A stretch of DNA of 61,542 nucleotides from Wolinella sp052173415 (GCA_052173415.1 JBQMYQ010000007.1:1-61542); one strand, 5' to 3'; counted from the stretch's first letter, positions 36,750 through 45,736 are shown. Program-made: numbers and translations. The notes: a model not told the origin generated them from the letters alone.

Positions 36750-37532
36750 TTGGCGATAGAGAAGAAGTGTCCTCCATGCGATTGCAAGCCCGGTTTACCC
36801 CTATGGCTAGGGACTTTTGGCGACCTCATGAGTCTTTTGCTCACATTTTTTATTCTGCTCCTCTCCATGGCGAATTTTGATGCCAAAAAGCTCACTGAAG
36901 CAGAGGGGAGTATACAGGGCGCGCTTAGTATTCTGCCCGGCGGGCTGAAAACCGATCCGGGCAAGAATCGTGTCCAGCAGCTCGCAGAGATCACCTTCAC
37001 GACCGAAACTGCCGAAGAGGTCAATCGAGTCGAGAGCCTTTTTATGGAATTTCAAGAGATGGCTAAGGTCGCCGAAGGTCCATCAAGTGCCCTAGGCGAA
37101 GAGACGGAGGGGTTTATACTCAGACTCCCTGCCGCGCTGCTGTTTAAAGATGATGGGGTTGAAATAGAGAGCGAAGAGGGGCGATTGTTTATTAAACGCA
37201 TGACAGAAGTGATGAAAAAATTACCCAAAGACGTGCATGCCGAGGTTAGAGGGCATACGGATATTTTCCCGATTCCTAGAAATGCACGCTTCCAAGATAA
37301 ATTCGAGCTTACGGCCAAACGCGCACTCACAGTCTCCAAAATCCTTACTCAAGAAGGAATTGACCCGACAAGACTCATCACACTTGGGCGTGGAGATCAA
37401 GATCCGCTCACCTACACAAGGACGCTAGAGGCTCAGGAGCAAAATCGTCGCGTGGATATTTACCTCTATCCAAAACGACTCAAAACCCTTGAACCCGGAA
37501 ATATCCTAGATACGACTATCAAGGAGCACTGA
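36750..37532 (+). CDS. motB: Flagellar motor stator protein MotB
   Basis: 260 residues: one membrane helix with the proton-carrying Asp (WLGTFGDLMSLLLTFFILLL, near 27), a plug/linker, and an OmpA-like peptidoglycan-binding domain (VRGHTDIFPIPRNARFQDKF, LTAKRALTVSKILTQEGI, about 130-250). Starts at TTG 36750, with AGGTGGG upstream, 27 bases after motA. Stop overlaps the fliP ATG (TGATG). Confidence 0.95.
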   Translation: MAIEKKCPPCDCKPGLPLWLGTFGDLMSLLLTFFILLLSMANFDAKKLTEAEGSIQGALSILPGGLKTDPGKNRVQQLAEITFTTETAEEVNRVESLFMEFQEMAKVAEGPSSALGEETEGFILRLPAALLFKDDGVEIESEEGRLFIKRMTEVMKKLPKDVHAEVRGHTDIFPIPRNARFQDKFELTAKRALTVSKILTQEGIDPTRLITLGRGDQDPLTYTRTLEAQEQNRRVDIYLYPKRLKTLEPGNILDTTIKEH

Positions 37533-38260
37533 TGCGGGCATGGTTCCTGCTTTTATTATTCGTTTTTGCGCCACTTTTTGCTGTGGAGCTACCCACGGTC
37601 AATCTCACCATCGGAGCACCCACAGAGCCCGGCGATTTGGTAAGCACGCTCAATATCGTCGTCGTCCTCACGCTCCTAGTGCTCGCCCCTTCCTTAATAC
37701 TCGTGATGACGAGTTTCACAAGGCTTATCATCGTTTTTGCGTTCCTGCGCACCGCTATGGGCACGCAACAATCCCCTCCCACGCAGCTTTTAGTATCACT
37801 CGCACTGGTTTTGACCTTTTTCATCATGGAACCCATCGCCAAAGAGAGCTACGATAAAGGAATCAGGCCCTACATTGCCAAGGAGATTCCCTATGATGAG
37901 GCGTTTAATAGGAGTGCGCAGCCTTTTAAGGATTTCATGATCCGCAACACGCGTGAAAAAGATCTCGCCCTTTTTTATCGCATGCGCAAGATGGAAAACC
38001 CACAAGACGTCGGCGATATTCCGCTGAGCATGGCGATTCCTGCATTTATGATCAGCGAGATGAAGACAGCATTTCAGATCGGATTCCTCATCTATCTACC
38101 CTTTTTGGTGATTGATATGGTGATTAGCTCGATTCTCATGTCCATGGGTATGATGATGCTCCCCCCCGTGATGATTTCACTCCCTTTTAAGATTCTTGTT
38201 TTTGTGCTTGTTGATGGATTCAATCTCCTTGTAGGCAGCCTCGTAGAGGGCTTTAAATAA
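37532..38260 (+). CDS. fliP: Flagellar export gate protein FliP
   Basis: Core component of the FliPQR export gate. 242 residues with cleavable signal peptide (MRAWFLLLLFVFAPLFA) and four hydrophobic segments; family stretches VLAPSLILVMTSFTRLIIVF and LVDGFNLLVGSL. Overlaps motB by one base. Grouping with motAB differs from H. pylori, where fliP adjoins glmU, but glmU is just upstream here too. Confidence 0.96.
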   Translation: MRAWFLLLLFVFAPLFAVELPTVNLTIGAPTEPGDLVSTLNIVVVLTLLVLAPSLILVMTSFTRLIIVFAFLRTAMGTQQSPPTQLLVSLALVLTFFIMEPIAKESYDKGIRPYIAKEIPYDEAFNRSAQPFKDFMIRNTREKDLALFYRMRKMENPQDVGDIPLSMAIPAFMISEMKTAFQIGFLIYLPFLVIDMVISSILMSMGMMMLPPVMISLPFKILVFVLVDGFNLLVGSLVEGFK

Positions 38261-38269
38261 TCCACCCCT

Positions 38270-39393
38270 ATCAAAAGGGGGGCGAAGGTTGCGCACCTGC
38301 GCTTCCTTGCAAAGAGCGATAAGATGCGCAAAATAGCGCATTCAGGGAATCGCTCGCACAAAGCTTTAAAGCGCTCGCGCCACTTGCCCCCGCATTCATT
38401 CAGAGCGCGCGGGGTTTCGCATTTACAGGACGGGCGATTCCCTCTCTTATGCGATGAATTGCCTAAATAGCAAGGGTAGCAAAGCCCTACTACCCATCAC
38501 TTCCTGCCCGATTCTCCTAGAATCGATCCAAACGCTCATGTCGCCGCTATTGCACATACTAAAGCAGAGCAAAAGGCTCTCGCACAGGCTCTTTGGATTG
38601 GAATTTCTCTCGGGGCTCAGCGGAGAAATCATCGCCAGCCTCCTTTATCACGGGGCGCTTGATTTCTATTGGGAGGCGGAAGCGCGCTATATGCGGCTCG
38701 CTCTAGCTAAAGCACAATTCTCCATCTCAACAAAAATCACCCTCGCTCCCGCTAATCAGACACTCCAAAGGGCAAAAATCATCTTGGGGGGGGATCCTCC
38801 ATCACGGAGCAACTTCATATCCATGCACAAGAGTGGCGATACCTCCCCATTTTAAGTCCTCTTTCACCCAGCCAACCCCTTACGTCAATGAGCAGACGAT
38901 CGAGTGGATACTCTCGCCTCCGCCTTAGGTGATCTTTTGGAGCCCTATTGTGGCGCGGGGAATTTCCACACTTCCGCTCTCCACGCGCTATCGTAAAATC
39001 CTTGCCACGGAAGTTTCAAAGACTTCCATAGCCGCAGCGAAACACAACTGCGAGCTGAATGAAATCAAAAATATCGCCTTTGCCCGCCTCAACGCTAAAG
39101 AGACGCAAAGTGCCTTAATAGGGAACGAGCGTTTGAGTGACTTAGGGGAATCGCGCTTGATTCTTGCTCTTTTGGAAGCGTTTTTATCGATCTACCCCGC
39201 GCCAGAATCGGCAAAGAAGTCATTAGATTCCTCACGCGCTTTCATTAAATTTTATACATCTCATGCAACCAAAATAGCCTTTTAGAGGATTTGAAGTCTC
39301 TCGCACGCACAGAGAGTGAAGCAAATCACCCTTTTTGATCAATTCCCCTACACGCTCCATCTAGAACTTGGAGTATTTTTACAAAAGGATTGA
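38270..39393 (+). pseudogene. trmA: Full-length but shattered trmA (tRNA m5U54 methyltransferase)
   Basis: Pieces of TrmA appear in order in shifting frames over about 1.12 kb, the expected gene length: FRIYRTGDSLSYAMN (ends near 38460), the long fragment 38454-38790 (LSHRLFGLEFLSGLSGEII), then ITEQLHIHAQEWRY, SSFTQPTPYVNEQTIEWIL (about 38855-38920), LLEPYCGAGNF (SAM-site motif), KILATEVSKTSIAAAKHNC (about 38998-39055) and finally QITLFDQFPYTLHLELGV ending at TGA 39393. At least five frame changes and an in-frame stop separate them; one frameshift is at a G8 tract (38786-38793). Such a number of lesions means true gene death rather than sequencing error. The cell should lack m5U54 unless another enzyme supplies it. 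Confidence 0.9.
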
Positions 39394-39439
39394 TTTTAGG
39401 CGCGTTAAGAGGCGAGGAAAAGAAAGCTAAAGCAGCGCG

Positions 39440-39470
39440 CTTTGGTGAGTGCGTTTGCGCACCACCAAAG
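39440..39470 (-). terminator. Hairpin downstream of the Sel1-repeat gene
   Basis: CTTTGGTG and GTGCG pair with CGCAC and CACCAAAG around TTTG with one bulged A, giving a 13-bp stem. On the minus strand it lies 46 bases beyond the repaired Sel1 stop and is followed by pyrimidine-rich sequence (GCTTTCTTTTCC), so it probably ends that operon. Confidence 0.5.
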
Positions 39471-39515
39471 CCACTGAGGTTATTAAAGTTACGTGAGTGG
39501 GGGTTCTTGAGCGAG

Positions 39516-40146
39516 CTATTTTAAAGTGTCATACATATTGCAAGCACCATCCAAATAAGTTTCATCTGCGCGAGGATTTTTTACTCCCAGCTCGCAAGCC
39601 TTTTTAGAATATCGCACCGCACCGCTTCGATTGCCTCTCTCAGCTTCATAGCGAGCGAGCCAGTAGCATGCCCCCCCAGTTGTTTTTGCTATCGCATAAT
39701 TTTTTCAGATAGGCTGCTCCTTTAGCGGGATTTTTTGGCACCCCATGCCCTTTAGCATATATATCCAAAACACCTCTGCACCCTAGCTCGGCTCCGCCCT
39801 CGCACCCTAGAGTGTAGAGCTTCATAGCCTTTTTGTAATCTCGCTGGGCACGAGGTAGTTTTTCTTCATATATTATCCCAAGAGAGGTGCAAGCATCAGC
39901 GAAATTCTCATCTTTTTCATTACCCTTTTTGCACACTTTCTCAAAGTAGAATATGGCTTTTTGAAGATCTTCGCTAAAGCCATACCAACCACGGTTGTAT
40001 CCTATACCCAACGTCTCGCACGCCTTGCTATCTCCATTGTTACACTCTTTGTCAAGATCGAGATTTTCAATCTCCTTTTCCGTGTAAAAATCGCCTGCAA
40101 ACACCAAACTAACCAATACCGTCAAACCTAAAGCAATCTTTCTCAT
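39516..40146 (-). pseudogene. Secreted Sel1-repeat (Hcp-like) protein interrupted at a G7 tract
   Basis: The product has a signal peptide (MRKIALGLTVLVSLVFAG) and Sel1-like repeats with paired cysteines, as in the Helicobacter cysteine-rich Hcp proteins (e.g. ACTSLGIIYEEKLPRAQRDY, ACETLGIGYNRG). The open frame stops early after NNWGGMLLARSL. With one G fewer in the run at 39671-39677 the frame continues NNWGACYWLARYEAERGNRS and ends ...GACNMYDTLK at TAG 39516, giving about 209 residues and completing the last Cys-containing repeats. Either a phase-off state of a contingency gene or an inactivating indel. ATG overlaps the stop of the small membrane-protein gene. Confidence 0.8.
39671..39677 (-). 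repeat. G7 homopolymer inside the Sel1-repeat gene
   Basis: Seven G on the coding strand exactly where the reading frame is lost; six (or nine) would restore it. Confidence 0.8.
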
Positions 40147-40379
40147 TTTTTCTCCTTTTTAAATAGATTGTTCACATGGGATTTTATCGATACCAAAATA
40201 ATCGAACCAAGAATCGCGGTAAGAGCGATGGCTTCCCCTATATTGTCCACTTTTAGTAGAAAATCCGATACACCGACAATCAGACCAGCAAGGAGAGATA
40301 GAGCAGCATGAATGTAAAACTCTTCTTTCTTCCTTTTCTTCATCTCTTCTATCTCTTCCATTTCTTCTGTCTTTTCCAC
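40143..40379 (-). CDS. Small charged membrane protein before the Sel1-repeat gene
   Basis: 78 residues: a highly charged N-terminal 20 residues (Glu/Lys/Met repeats), two hydrophobic helices (ALSLLAGLIVGVSDFLL and AIALTAILGSIILVSI) and a basic tail. GTG start behind AAGGAG at ideal spacing. It overlaps the Sel1-repeat gene by 4 bases, so both form one operon. No family is recognised; a small inner-membrane partner of the secreted protein is only a guess. Confidence 0.6.
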   Translation of the reverse strand: MEKTEEMEEIEEMKKRKKEEFYIHAALSLLAGLIVGVSDFLLKVDNIGEAIALTAILGSIILVSIKSHVNNLFKKEKK

Positions 40380-40430
40380 ATTTTCTCCTTTTTAAATAAA
40401 GTTAGATAAATATTGTGGGGAAAGATGGTG

Positions 40431-40444
40431 CCCCCCCCCCCCCC
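40431..40444 (-). repeat. G14 homopolymer upstream of the Sel1 operon
   Basis: Fourteen consecutive C on the plus strand lie 52-65 bases before the GTG of the small membrane protein. An AT-rich ACAATATTTATC between tract and gene could hold the -10 box, placing the tract at or next to the -35 region. Long poly-G tracts are classic contingency loci in Campylobacter and Helicobacter. Confidence 0.9.
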
Positions 40445-40779
40445 GCTGAATAGTTGATAGAATTAATATTATTTTATGGGAGCTAGTTTTTGAGGTTTTA
40501 AGCGAGAATAGGGGTGCAAAATGAAGTCTGATTCTTTGCAGGAATCGAATACAAATTGAGTGTGGATTCCTAAAAATCGCAGGGAATCCTCATGGGAATC
40601 GAGTGAGAAGATAAGCTTGCGAGTGAAGAATCGGCGCAGAGCAGGAGTCAGAACAGGAATCTAGAGGGAATCTTGAGCACAATTGAATAGCACAGGGGAA
40701 TTAGGCGAATATTCCACATGGATTTTACCCGCGCGAGTCGGGAATTGACATAAGAATCGAAAGGGAAGCCTCTAGCCCC
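40445..40779. other. Intergenic region with a cluster of RGGAATC motifs
   Basis: No gene is seen in 335 bases. Six copies of RGGAATC or its complement occur within 40540-40672, far denser than elsewhere. It lies between the glyS 3' end and the poly-G tract. Confidence 0.6.
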
Positions 40780-42870
40780 CTAAAGCGAAATCTCCTTAAT
40801 ATCCGCGATTTTCAAAAATGCTTGATAAATTTGAGCGATGAGACGTTGTCGATTCCCTTTGAGGGTGGGATCTTCCACGTTCACAAGGACATTGTCAAAA
40901 AACTCATCAAGTGGCTTGCGTAAATTTAAAAGGGCTGAGAGCTCCTCGCGCGCGCTTTTGTATTTGCCCTTTTCTAGCCCCTCAAACGCCTCATAAAGTG
41001 CGCGCTCCTGCGGTGCGTTCAGAAGCTCGCGCTCCACTTCGTCCACATGCGCCATATCCATGCCTTTGATGATGTTTGCAACGCGCTTAAACGTGTTGCT
41101 AAGCACCTTGCCCTCATTTGAATTGAGTAGCTCATTTAATGCCTCGATTTTCTCCCTCACTGCGAGCAGATCGCTCTCACCTCCCGCGATGACCGCGCGC
41201 ACGAATGATTTATTCACCACTAAAAGCGACTCGATTCTCTCAATAATGAAGTCTTTGAGCTTTGCGTGCTCAAAAGGTCGATACAGCGGGGCAATCCTGC
41301 GTAAAATCTCCTCAAGATTAAAGGCGATTCCCTGCTGCCACACAATACGCAAAAGCCCGCTAGCCGCGCGCCTAAGCGCAAAAGGGTCTTTAGATCCGCT
41401 TGGAATTTTCCCTAGACTAAAGAGCCCCATCAGATTATCCAGCCGATAGGCAAGCGCAAGAATCGACGAAAAAAGCGAAGCGGGAAGCTCGCTCTCCTCG
41501 CCCTTGGGCAGATATTGCTCGCGCAGAGCCTCGCAGATGAGCGGATTCTCGCCCAGTGCTTTAGCTAAGTGATAGCCGATGACCCCCTGAAGCTCGGTGA
41601 ATTCATACACGCTCTCGCTCATTAAATCCGCCTTAGCAAGCTCCGCCGCCCTGCTCACGAGCCCTTTGAGCACGTGCTCGCTTTTTTGCGTCTGCACGCT
41701 CAGCTGTTTAGCATAGAGCTCAAAGAGCATCAAGGCAATCTCGCGCTCTCGCTCGCTTTTTTGTGCCATATTTCCTAGCCCCTCAACAAACGTCACCTCC
41801 GCGAGTCGCTCCGCGAGGAATCCACTCTTAAGGTCATTTTGATAAAAAAAGAGCGCGTCCGTTAGGCGCGCGCGCAGGACTTTTTCGTTCCCCTTAATAA
41901 TGAGCGCACTATTTTCACTCCGCGCATTACTCACCACGACAAAGCCATGATAGAGCGCATTTGCCTTATGGGTCGCGAAATAGCGCTGATTCTCCTTCAT
42001 GGACGTGATGATCACTTCAGGCGGAAGTGCTAGGAATCGCTCATCAAAATGCCCCAAAAGTGCCGTGGGATACTCAGTGATCGCGACTACCTCATTAAGC
42101 AGCTCCTCATCAAGCTCGACACAGATTCCCTCACTCTGCTCGATGGCGCGAATCTCGCGCAAAATCTTCTCCCTGCGCTTGTTTTGTTCCAAAATCACGC
42201 CATTTTGCGCCAAAAGCGCAAGGAAACTCGGAATGTCCTCATATTCCCGTGCTGCAAAATCATCTGCACGATGAACGAAGGTGCGTTTCGCGCTTTTGAC
42301 ACCATGTAGCTGCGCTTTAATAAGCTGCTCTCCATGCACGATTCCTAGCCAGCGTATCGGACGGATAAAGCCCTCGCTCAAAGAGCCCCAGCGCATGCTT
42401 TTGCCAAAATTTAGCGAAGAGATAAACTCCTCAATCATCGCCTCAAGTAGCTTTGCAGAGGATTCCCCGCTTAGAGTGCGCTCCAAAAACAACACCTCCT
42501 TGCCCTCTTTACTCGCACGCCCCAGCTCCTGAACACTCACGCCACATTTTTGCGCAAAACTCTCCGCTGCTTTGGTGGGTTTGCCCTCTTTAAAGGCGAT
42601 CTCAAGGGGCGGGCCAAAGAGCGATTCTTTCAGTGGGGGCTGCTGTTTTGGAAACATCGGCGCGAGCAAAACAATCCGTCTGGGAGTATAAAAAAGCTCA
42701 AAATGAGCTTCCAAGCGATATTTTTTGAGAATCGCACTCCATTTCGTGCTGATGTTAGGCAACTCTTTAAGAAAAGGGATCGCAGGAAGCTCTTCGATTC
42801 CCACTTCAATTAGCAAGGGAGCGTGCATTTCAAGCCTTTGAGATGAGTTTTGAGAGAGGATTTTAGCCAA
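40780..42870 (-). CDS. glyS: Glycyl-tRNA synthetase beta subunit
   Basis: Large subunit of the alpha2beta2 glycyl-tRNA synthetase. 696 residues, typical length, beginning with the family segment LLIEVGIEELPA and containing MRWGSLSEGFIRPIRWLGI, EYPTALLGHFDERFL and SGSKDPFALRRAASGLLRI. The frame is open for 18 codons before MHAPLLIEVGIEELP; an internal ATG at about 42828 (MHAPLL) may be the real start. glyQ is not in the window. Confidence 0.94.
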   Translation of the reverse strand: MAKILSQNSSQRLEMHAPLLIEVGIEELPAIPFLKELPNISTKWSAILKKYRLEAHFELFYTPRRIVLLAPMFPKQQPPLKESLFGPPLEIAFKEGKPTKAAESFAQKCGVSVQELGRASKEGKEVLFLERTLSGESSAKLLEAMIEEFISSLNFGKSMRWGSLSEGFIRPIRWLGIVHGEQLIKAQLHGVKSAKRTFVHRADDFAAREYEDIPSFLALLAQNGVILEQNKRREKILREIRAIEQSEGICVELDEELLNEVVAITEYPTALLGHFDERFLALPPEVIITSMKENQRYFATHKANALYHGFVVVSNARSENSALIIKGNEKVLRARLTDALFFYQNDLKSGFLAERLAEVTFVEGLGNMAQKSEREREIALMLFELYAKQLSVQTQKSEHVLKGLVSRAAELAKADLMSESVYEFTELQGVIGYHLAKALGENPLICEALREQYLPKGEESELPASLFSSILALAYRLDNLMGLFSLGKIPSGSKDPFALRRAASGLLRIVWQQGIAFNLEEILRRIAPLYRPFEHAKLKDFIIERIESLLVVNKSFVRAVIAGGESDLLAVREKIEALNELLNSNEGKVLSNTFKRVANIIKGMDMAHVDEVERELLNAPQERALYEAFEGLEKGKYKSAREELSALLNLRKPLDEFFDNVLVNVEDPTLKGNRQRLIAQIYQAFLKIADIKEISL

Positions 42871-42941
42871 GTGGCGGTTAAAAAGAGTTTTGAGTAATTA
42901 ATGATAAACTAAACGCAAAAATAGGCATGGGAGGGGAAAAT

Positions 42942-43697
42942 TTGCGACTATTGGCGGGAATTGCTATCATCGGCTTAAACACGCTGCTCCTCGCGCTACC
43001 TAAGGATTTCGCGCTCAATCGCTGTGTCAATGACCCTGCGCACCTTTCTTCTAAGCAACGCACTGTGCTTCTTAACTCCTATGAATATGGCAAAGCACAC
43101 AACCTAGGCTACACGCTCGCAGCTATCGCATGGAAGGAATCGTGCGCCGGGGAGTATCGTATGAATTTCCAAGACCCAAGTGCGGGAATCTACCACGCCT
43201 ACCTGCCTGGACTGATTAAAAAATACCCCTCGCTACAGCAAAATGGCTTCACGCAAAATATGCTCGGCGCACTTTTGGTGCGTGATGATGAGTTCGCGGC
43301 AAAAGAGGCGATTAGGGAGCTCAAATACTGGGAAAAGATCCATAAAGGTAACTGGGCGAAGATGATCAAATCCTACAACAAAGGCTTTAGCTGGCAGCAA
43401 AATAAGGGAGCAAACAAGCTCGCAGAGAGCTACTATCGCGACATTAGAACGCGGGTGCAAAAGCTCCAAAGCTACCTCCCCAAAGCGCGATTAGAGCGCG
43501 ATTACACGCCAAAGCAAGCGAGCATACCCAAACGCCCCAAACCCCCCGCTGTGCCCGCGATTCCTAGCACGATTCCTCCATCGCAAGGCAATATTTCCGT
43601 TCCATTTCTCCTTGATCGCCCTCCCTATGGAATGACCCGCGTGAAAGTGCACAACAAAGAAAAAGCAGGAGAATTTGACCTCCTCCCTGATCAGTAG
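42942..43697 (+). CDS. SLT-like (lytic transglycosylase-type) secreted protein
   Basis: About 251 residues with a signal peptide, a lysozyme-like fold segment with a probable catalytic Glu (IAWKESCAGEYRMNFQDPS) and a Pro-rich C-terminal tail (about 195-225). Such small SLT-domain proteins are common in Campylobacterota. The frame opens with ATG 42927, but TTG 42942 is preceded by GGAGGGG and begins a clean signal peptide (MRLLAGIAIIGLN), so it is preferred. Substrate presumably peptidoglycan. Confidence 0.72.
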   Translation: MRLLAGIAIIGLNTLLLALPKDFALNRCVNDPAHLSSKQRTVLLNSYEYGKAHNLGYTLAAIAWKESCAGEYRMNFQDPSAGIYHAYLPGLIKKYPSLQQNGFTQNMLGALLVRDDEFAAKEAIRELKYWEKIHKGNWAKMIKSYNKGFSWQQNKGANKLAESYYRDIRTRVQKLQSYLPKARLERDYTPKQASIPKRPKPPAVPAIPSTIPPSQGNISVPFLLDRPPYGMTRVKVHNKEKAGEFDLLPDQ

Positions 43698-43781
43698 GAA
43701 ACAGAGACAGGCTCAAGAGGGCGACATGCGCGCTGCTTAGGGCGTTAGAGATACAAAATCACGCAAAAGAGGAGATAAAGA

Positions 43782-44345
43782 ATGATTGTCAAAGCTCTAG
43801 TCGCAGATGATAGCCCGATTATGCGCAAAATCATACGGACGAATTTAGAAAAAATTAATGTCAAGCTCATAAAAGAGGCGAAAAACGGCAGCGAGACTCT
43901 TTCGGTGCTCCGACAAGAGGCGATTAATCTGCTGTTTTTAGACCTCAATATGCCCGAGCCGACCGGCTGGGAGATCCTCGATCAGCTCCACAAGGAGAAT
44001 AAAACTGCCGAAATATGCGTCATCATCGTCTCAAGCGAAATCAGCGAGGAATCACGCGATGGGCTCAAAAAGAGCGGCGCGGCGGGCTTTATCCCAAAGC
44101 CCTTTAGCATTCAAGGATTTCAAGAGACCGTGCTTCCGCTTCTTGGCATGATTCAAAACGAGGAGAAGCGCGAGCGTCTTTTTGAAGCGCAACGCACCGA
44201 GGAGCTTTGGACGTTTTTCAAAACAGAAACTCCAAAACTCAAAACGAGCGAAAACTACCTCTGTTTTGAGTTTGAAACAGGCGTGGTCAAAATCGGCAAA
44301 AACGACCTCGCGCGCGTGGCAATTTTGGAGCACAGGCTATCATGA
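43782..44345 (+). CDS. CheY-like response regulator with short C-terminal extension
   Basis: 187 residues: receiver domain at 1-120 with acidic pair Asp9-Asp10, acceptor Asp54 (LLFLDLNMPEPTGWE), Ser/Thr in VSSEISEESRD and Lys106 (FIPKPF). The C-terminal about 60 residues resemble no DNA-binding domain and may be a small output or dimer region. No kinase gene is adjacent. It overlaps the convergent NifX-like gene by 6 bases. Confidence 0.85.
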   Translation: MIVKALVADDSPIMRKIIRTNLEKINVKLIKEAKNGSETLSVLRQEAINLLFLDLNMPEPTGWEILDQLHKENKTAEICVIIVSSEISEESRDGLKKSGAAGFIPKPFSIQGFQETVLPLLGMIQNEEKRERLFEAQRTEELWTFFKTETPKLKTSENYLCFEFETGVVKIGKNDLARVAILEHRLS

Positions 44346-44723
44346 GAGGGCGAATTTCAGTGCTTCCATCGCCGAATTGACCTCTTGGGGGAGCTTTTTG
44401 ATGGCGATTCCATGCTTTTGCATTACAGCAGCGGTATTTTTACACGCGCGCTTCACAAGTAGCATCGAGCAATCTTGCGCTAGCTCTGCAAGCACGTCAT
44501 GCTCTCTTTTGTGTGCCATAAGCTCCTCCTCGCTCATACCCTCGTGAGAGTGCATGCAACCATGTTCTGCCTCCAAATTCGCCCTAGGATTCGCGCGCAT
44601 ATCCACAAGCACAAAGCTCTTAAACGCACCCGCGCCCTTTAGTTCAAAAATCCCAAAAAACGGCGCGTGCCCCGCGTTTGCAAAAACCTCATTCTCATTT
44701 TTAAGCGGTATCGCCACTCTCAT
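44340..44723 (-). CDS. NifX/NifB-type dinitrogenase FeMo-cofactor-binding family protein
   Basis: About 127 residues with the family pattern MRVAIPLKNENEVFANAGHAP and a His-rich insert (EHGCMHSHEGMS) plus VLAELAQDCSMLLVKR. The family binds metal clusters; members occur widely in organisms without nitrogenase, so a role in nitrogen fixation is not implied. ATG 44723 sits behind AAAGGAG; a GTG one codon upstream is less likely. Confidence 0.75.
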   Translation of the reverse strand: MRVAIPLKNENEVFANAGHAPFFGIFELKGAGAFKSFVLVDMRANPRANLEAEHGCMHSHEGMSEEELMAHKREHDVLAELAQDCSMLLVKRACKNTAAVMQKHGIAIKKLPQEVNSAMEALKFALS

Positions 44724-44734
44724 CACAAACTCCT

Positions 44735-45736
44735 TTAAAGATTAAAATCAAAAAGCAGGCTCTCATGCGGCTGCTCCTTTAAATGCTCCTCTAAAAACGA
44801 AAGCCCCACGCCCAAAACCAAAGCGAAGTTATACTCCTCTTTAGCAAGAAGTGCCAAAAGCTCCTTCTCATTCTCATAGCTTCGCACCAAATTGAAGTTC
44901 TCAAAAAGTTCGGCATAAATCGCGGGAATCACAAAGAGGATTCTCGCCCATTTTGCATTAATCTTCAGATACGCTGCGTAGCGTTCAAACGCCTCCAAAT
45001 CACTCTCGGCGATGGCGACGCGATTGCTCTGACCGTATTTTGTGATTTTACTTTTTGCATTTAAAAAGCACGGATAAAGCGAATCGATGGGCGTGAATTT
45101 CGCAAGATCAAAGGGCAGATGGTGTGTTTTAAACAGGTGCAAAACATTTGCAAGTGGCTTTAAAAATAGCTGCGGAAGCTGGAGTGTGTGATGGCGCCCA
45201 TCAAAAAATAGCTTCGTGTCAAAAAGCGTATGCGAAGTTACTTCAAAAGGCGTCTCTAAGGGCGGTGTAGCACGAATAATATTCGGCGAAACGCGCTCAT
45301 ATATAGGCTCGCAAAAGAAATACCACTCATAAGATTCCCGAATATGCTCAAGCAGAGCCAAAGGCTTACCCTTAAAGAAAAATGCCCGCTTGTGCGCAAG
45401 AAGATTTTGCGCGATTTTCCACTCAATAGGCGGTAGCAGCACGACGTGGGAATCGCCCGAAATAATCTCATAGCGCAAGAGCCGCAGCACTGCTTCATTC
45501 AGGGAATCGACTCTAATCCACGCAATCTCATCATCAAAAATCTCCGCCTCGCCCGAAAAAATCACCCCATACGCGCCACGAGCAATCGCCTCTTTGAGGA
45601 GCGCAGGCTCTTTTGCAATAAAAAGGTCGCCTCGCTTGAGACGCTCAAGATTTGCCGTAATCGCACCAAAAGCCGAGATGGATGGGTGGCTTAAAAGTTC
45701 GCCTTGGATAATCTCCACAACTTCAGCGACACGCAT
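44735..45736 (-). CDS. MurF-like conserved protein next to metG
   Basis: 333 residues. The N-terminal part (about 1-75: RLKRGDLFIAKEPALLKEAIARGAYGVIF) resembles the N-terminal domain of MurF-type Mur ligases, but no ATP-binding GTxGKT motif is present, so ligase activity is unlikely. The gene overlaps metG by one base (TGATG) and a similar unnamed gene adjoins metG in H. pylori. Function unknown; possibly a Mur-ligase-derived regulator. Confidence 0.6.
   Translation of the reverse strand: MRVAEVVEIIQGELLSHPSISAFGAITANLERLKRGDLFIAKEPALLKEAIARGAYGVIFSGEAEIFDDEIAWIRVDSLNEAVLRLLRYEIISGDSHVVLLPPIEWKIAQNLLAHKRAFFFKGKPLALLEHIRESYEWYFFCEPIYERVSPNIIRATPPLETPFEVTSHTLFDTKLFFDGRHHTLQLPQLFLKPLANVLHLFKTHHLPFDLAKFTPIDSLYPCFLNAKSKITKYGQSNRVAIAESDLEAFERYAAYLKINAKWARILFVIPAIYAELFENFNLVRSYENEKELLALLAKEEYNFALVLGVGLSFLEEHLKEQPHESLLFDFNL

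Noticed and set aside
38454..39285. Two novel small genes after fliP
   Set aside because: Both translate into consecutive pieces of TrmA, so they are parts of one pseudogene.
44340..44723. Evidence for nitrogen fixation from the NifX-like gene
   Set aside because: This family is widespread without nitrogenase, and no other nif gene is in the window.
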